From Bacteroidia bacterium (GTDB taxonomy: Bacteria > Bacteroidota > Ignavibacteria > SZUA-365): DNA of 64,000 nt. Positions 63,940-64,000 of the stretch are shown piece after piece. The stretch lies in the NCBI GenBank assembly GCA_027493955.1, contig JAOSJT010000001.1, positions 2,839,131-2,903,130 of the forward strand. The letters run 5' to 3'. Below the pieces are notes generated by a model, which was not told the origin of the DNA, did no database searches, and worked only from the letters and a program-made list of their open reading frames with translations. The number at the start of each line of letters is the position of its first letter. Within the stretch, counting starts at the first letter, position 1. Position numbers and translations under genes: made by a program.

Positions 63940-64000
63940 GGTAAAGGGTGAAGGGTAAAGGGTAAAGGGTGAAGGGTGAAGGGTGAAGGGTGAAGGGTAA
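63940..64000. repeat. heptanucleotide tandem repeat (GGTRAAG)n at window edge
   Basis: Eight full copies plus a partial copy of GGTGAAG/GGTAAAG run to the last base of the window and continue beyond it. The units differ only at one A/G position. Confidence 0.95.

Noticed and set aside
63940-64000. possible CRISPR array
   Set aside because: The units are 7 bases, directly contiguous and without spacers, so this is a simple tandem repeat.

Overview
The window comes from a Gram-negative bacterium of the Bacteroidota/Ignavibacteriota/Chlorobiota side of the tree, with the Ignavibacteria/Kapabacteria type the best guess. Four proteins end in type IX secretion system (T9SS) C-terminal sorting domains. 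Several promoters carry the Bacteroidetes-type TAnnTTTG element. GldL/GldM-like motor proteins are present, and GmhA and outer-membrane barrels indicate an outer membrane. Coding density is high. There are no insertion sequences, phage genes or CRISPR arrays.

Layout: 27-4212 holds an aminotransferase, an M16 peptidase, a CrtZ-type hydroxylase and a PAS protein, all on the minus strand. RecD2 (minus) and a YjbQ-family protein (plus) diverge at about 6.68 kb. The most distinctive part is 7.2-17.6 kb, all on the minus strand: two tandem GldL-like/GldM-like inner-membrane motor pairs, then two large proteins with related outer-membrane barrel ends, then a VWA-OmpA protein. It reads as a complete envelope-spanning machine with a duplicated motor and without GldK or GldN. 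An NDP-sugar epimerase and a 1000-residue T9SS-sorted subtilase follow (17.9-22.3 kb), then OsmC, DUF5995-like and YciI-like genes.

From 24.5 kb a plus-strand trio encodes a porin-like protein, an FMN-binding flavoprotein and a small membrane protein. Next come tRNA-Val, a lipoprotein with GHPPVD repeats, a Bax-inhibitor-1 family protein, and an M14 plus S9 peptidase pair. Housekeeping genes follow: uvrB, a RmlD-like reductase, a DEAD-box helicase, clpX and a histone-H1-like HTH protein. Gamma-glutamyltransferase and a second S9 peptidase diverge at about 42.5 kb. At 45-47.5 kb a minus-strand operon encodes a CX4CH lipoprotein, a YceI protein, a DUF5777-like barrel and a CXXCH/T9SS protein, which looks like an envelope redox module.

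The remainder holds two membrane proteins, a metallopeptidase-like lipoprotein, NDH-2, a T9SS protein, gmhA plus class I fumarase, a MarR regulator, an SSS symporter, a small Cys/His protein, a PAP2-like protein, a lipoprotein subtilase, a VWA/T9SS protein, the SRP RNA and a heptanucleotide tandem repeat at the window edge.

Together the genes suggest a heterotroph specialised in peptides, with many secreted or periplasmic peptidases. It exports proteins through a T9SS, and the 7-17.6 kb locus may power that system or a related surface machine.
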